Origin: Rickettsiella sp.
GTDB taxonomy: Bacteria; Pseudomonadota; Gammaproteobacteria; Diplorickettsiales; Diplorickettsiaceae
NCBI GenBank assembly: GCA_031119195.1
Contig: JAVHYG010000102.1
Coordinates: forward strand, 1-6,146
Length of the DNA: 6,146 bases
Direction of reading: 5' to 3'
Position 1 is the first letter of the stretch. Every line of letters starts with the position of its first letter. Shown in pieces: positions 5,426-6,146 of this stretch. Under the pieces are notes generated by a model. It did not search any database and was not told the DNA's origin. It saw only the letters and a program-made list of their open reading frames with translations. The position numbers and the translations under genes are program-made.

Positions 5426-6146
5426 TTATTTTTTAAGTCCTGTTGTAGAGATATACTTAGATTTTGTTGGTGATTTATTAGGCCAAATCAATAAAACAGG
5501 TCGATTCCGATTTAATTGCGCACTAGGATCGACTTGAATATAAGCAAACTGCGTTGCCACATTCATAGTGATCGAGCTGACAAGTCCCACAGGATAACCC
5601 GGCGGATAATGTCCTCCTAAACCAGAGGAGACTAAAAGATCATTGACTTTAATATCAACCGTACCGGGTATATCTTTTAAAAGTAATTTAGCCAAGCGTC
5701 CTTGGCCCACTAATATTCCTCTTGCATCACTCCGTACATCTTGCACAGGAATGGCGCTACGAAAATCTGTTATCAAAAGCACTCGACTGGTCAATGCATT
5801 TACACTAATAACTTGGCCCATAATCCCATCTGCATCAATAACTGGCTGTCCCACATAAACACCATTAGACTTTCCTTTGTCGAGAACCACTTCATTAAGT
5901 AGTGGATCGGCATTAACTAAAAGTAATTGTGCTAATTCTAAGTGCTGTTTTTTTAAATGTTCAGAAGCAGACAATAACTGACTTAATTGCCTATTTTCAC
6001 TCTCTAAAGCATCAAATCGTTGTAATTTAGCTTCAAGAAATAGTTGCTGCGAATGCAGCTTTGTATTTTCCAAGTGTAACGTTTTTCGTGTTACTAAGGT
6101 CTGTGAAATATTATTTACTAAACGAAGGGGTGCGTCGATTATATAT
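5426..6146 (-). CDS. mreC: Rod shape-determining protein MreC (C-terminal 239 residues; start outside window)
   Basis: The frame runs open into the window edge, and the in-frame codons before a TTG at 6073 read IIDAPLRLVNNISQTL, a normal MreC lead-in, so TTG 6073 is not the start. Visible in order are the region just after the membrane anchor, a coiled coil (roughly LENTKLHSQQL to NRQLSQLL), then the beta-barrel periplasmic domain. Its signatures are LDKGKSNGVYVGQPVI, GIMGQV, VLLITDFRSAIPV, a VNDLLVSSGLGGHYPPGYPVG stretch and a final VDPSAQLNRNRPVLLIW. MreC is a bitopic inner-membrane protein that polymerises in the periplasm and activates the RodA-PBP2 synthase. The missing N-terminus should hold the cytoplasmic tail and single membrane helix. 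mreB is expected upstream, outside the window. Confidence 0.95.
   Translation of the reverse strand, partial: YIIDAPLRLVNNISQTLVTRKTLHLENTKLHSQQLFLEAKLQRFDALESENRQLSQLLSASEHLKKQHLELAQLLLVNADPLLNEVVLDKGKSNGVYVGQPVIDADGIMGQVISVNALTSRVLLITDFRSAIPVQDVRSDARGILVGQGRLAKLLLKDIPGTVDIKVNDLLVSSGLGGHYPPGYPVGLVSSITMNVATQFAYIQVDPSAQLNRNRPVLLIWPNKSPTKSKYISTTGLKK

Noticed and set aside
5643..5858. Plus-strand open frame opposite mreC
   Set aside because: Antisense shadow of a strongly conserved gene; no start signals.
6071..6073. TTG at 6073 as the start of mreC
   Set aside because: The frame continues upstream with normal MreC-like residues to the window edge, and the membrane anchor would be missing.

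Overview
The window is an AT-rich (roughly one-third G+C) stretch of a Gram-negative, rod-type gammaproteobacterium. It holds mreC and mreD and a lipopolysaccharide (LPS) glycosyltransferase block. The low G+C, long A/T tracts, dispersed palindromic repeats and wide intergenic regions suggest a host-associated lineage of the Coxiella/Rickettsiella/Legionella type. That placement is inference; no rRNA or marker gene is present to confirm it. Every supported gene is on the minus strand.

Right side (about 4890-6146): the end of an mre operon. The C-terminal 239 residues of MreC are followed 5 bp later by a complete MreD. A short stem with a T-run (4892-4914) closes the unit. Together they form part of the inner-membrane scaffold that places peptidoglycan synthesis along the cell side wall.

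Centre (about 3060-4790): an accessory-looking region. An unrecognised gene (4428-4787) appears frameshifted. Codon-position composition shows its real C-terminus in the -1 frame, running to a stop at 4399, with the switch at an A-run near 4553-4558. Then come about 600 bp without a gene and a two-gene unit of unrecognised small proteins (3390-3644 and 3191-3397). That unit is flanked by two inverted copies (3672-3803 and 3061-3187) of a palindromic repeat. The first of the pair also looks shifted by -1 near its end.

Left side (1-2798): LPS core/O-antigen genes. They are a GT9 heptosyltransferase-like protein with a C-terminal cysteine cluster (1710-2798), a GT2 glycosyltransferase of the WaaE/KdtX type (716-1477), and the N-terminal 219 residues of an O-antigen ligase-family membrane protein (1-657). 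A third copy of the repeat (1568-1707) sits between the first two genes. The likely joint role is extending the lipid A-core and joining a polysaccharide to it at the inner membrane.

The two observations most worth following are the three-copy structured repeat family, which abuts gene ends, and the two small genes whose frames both break at an A-run that seems one A short.
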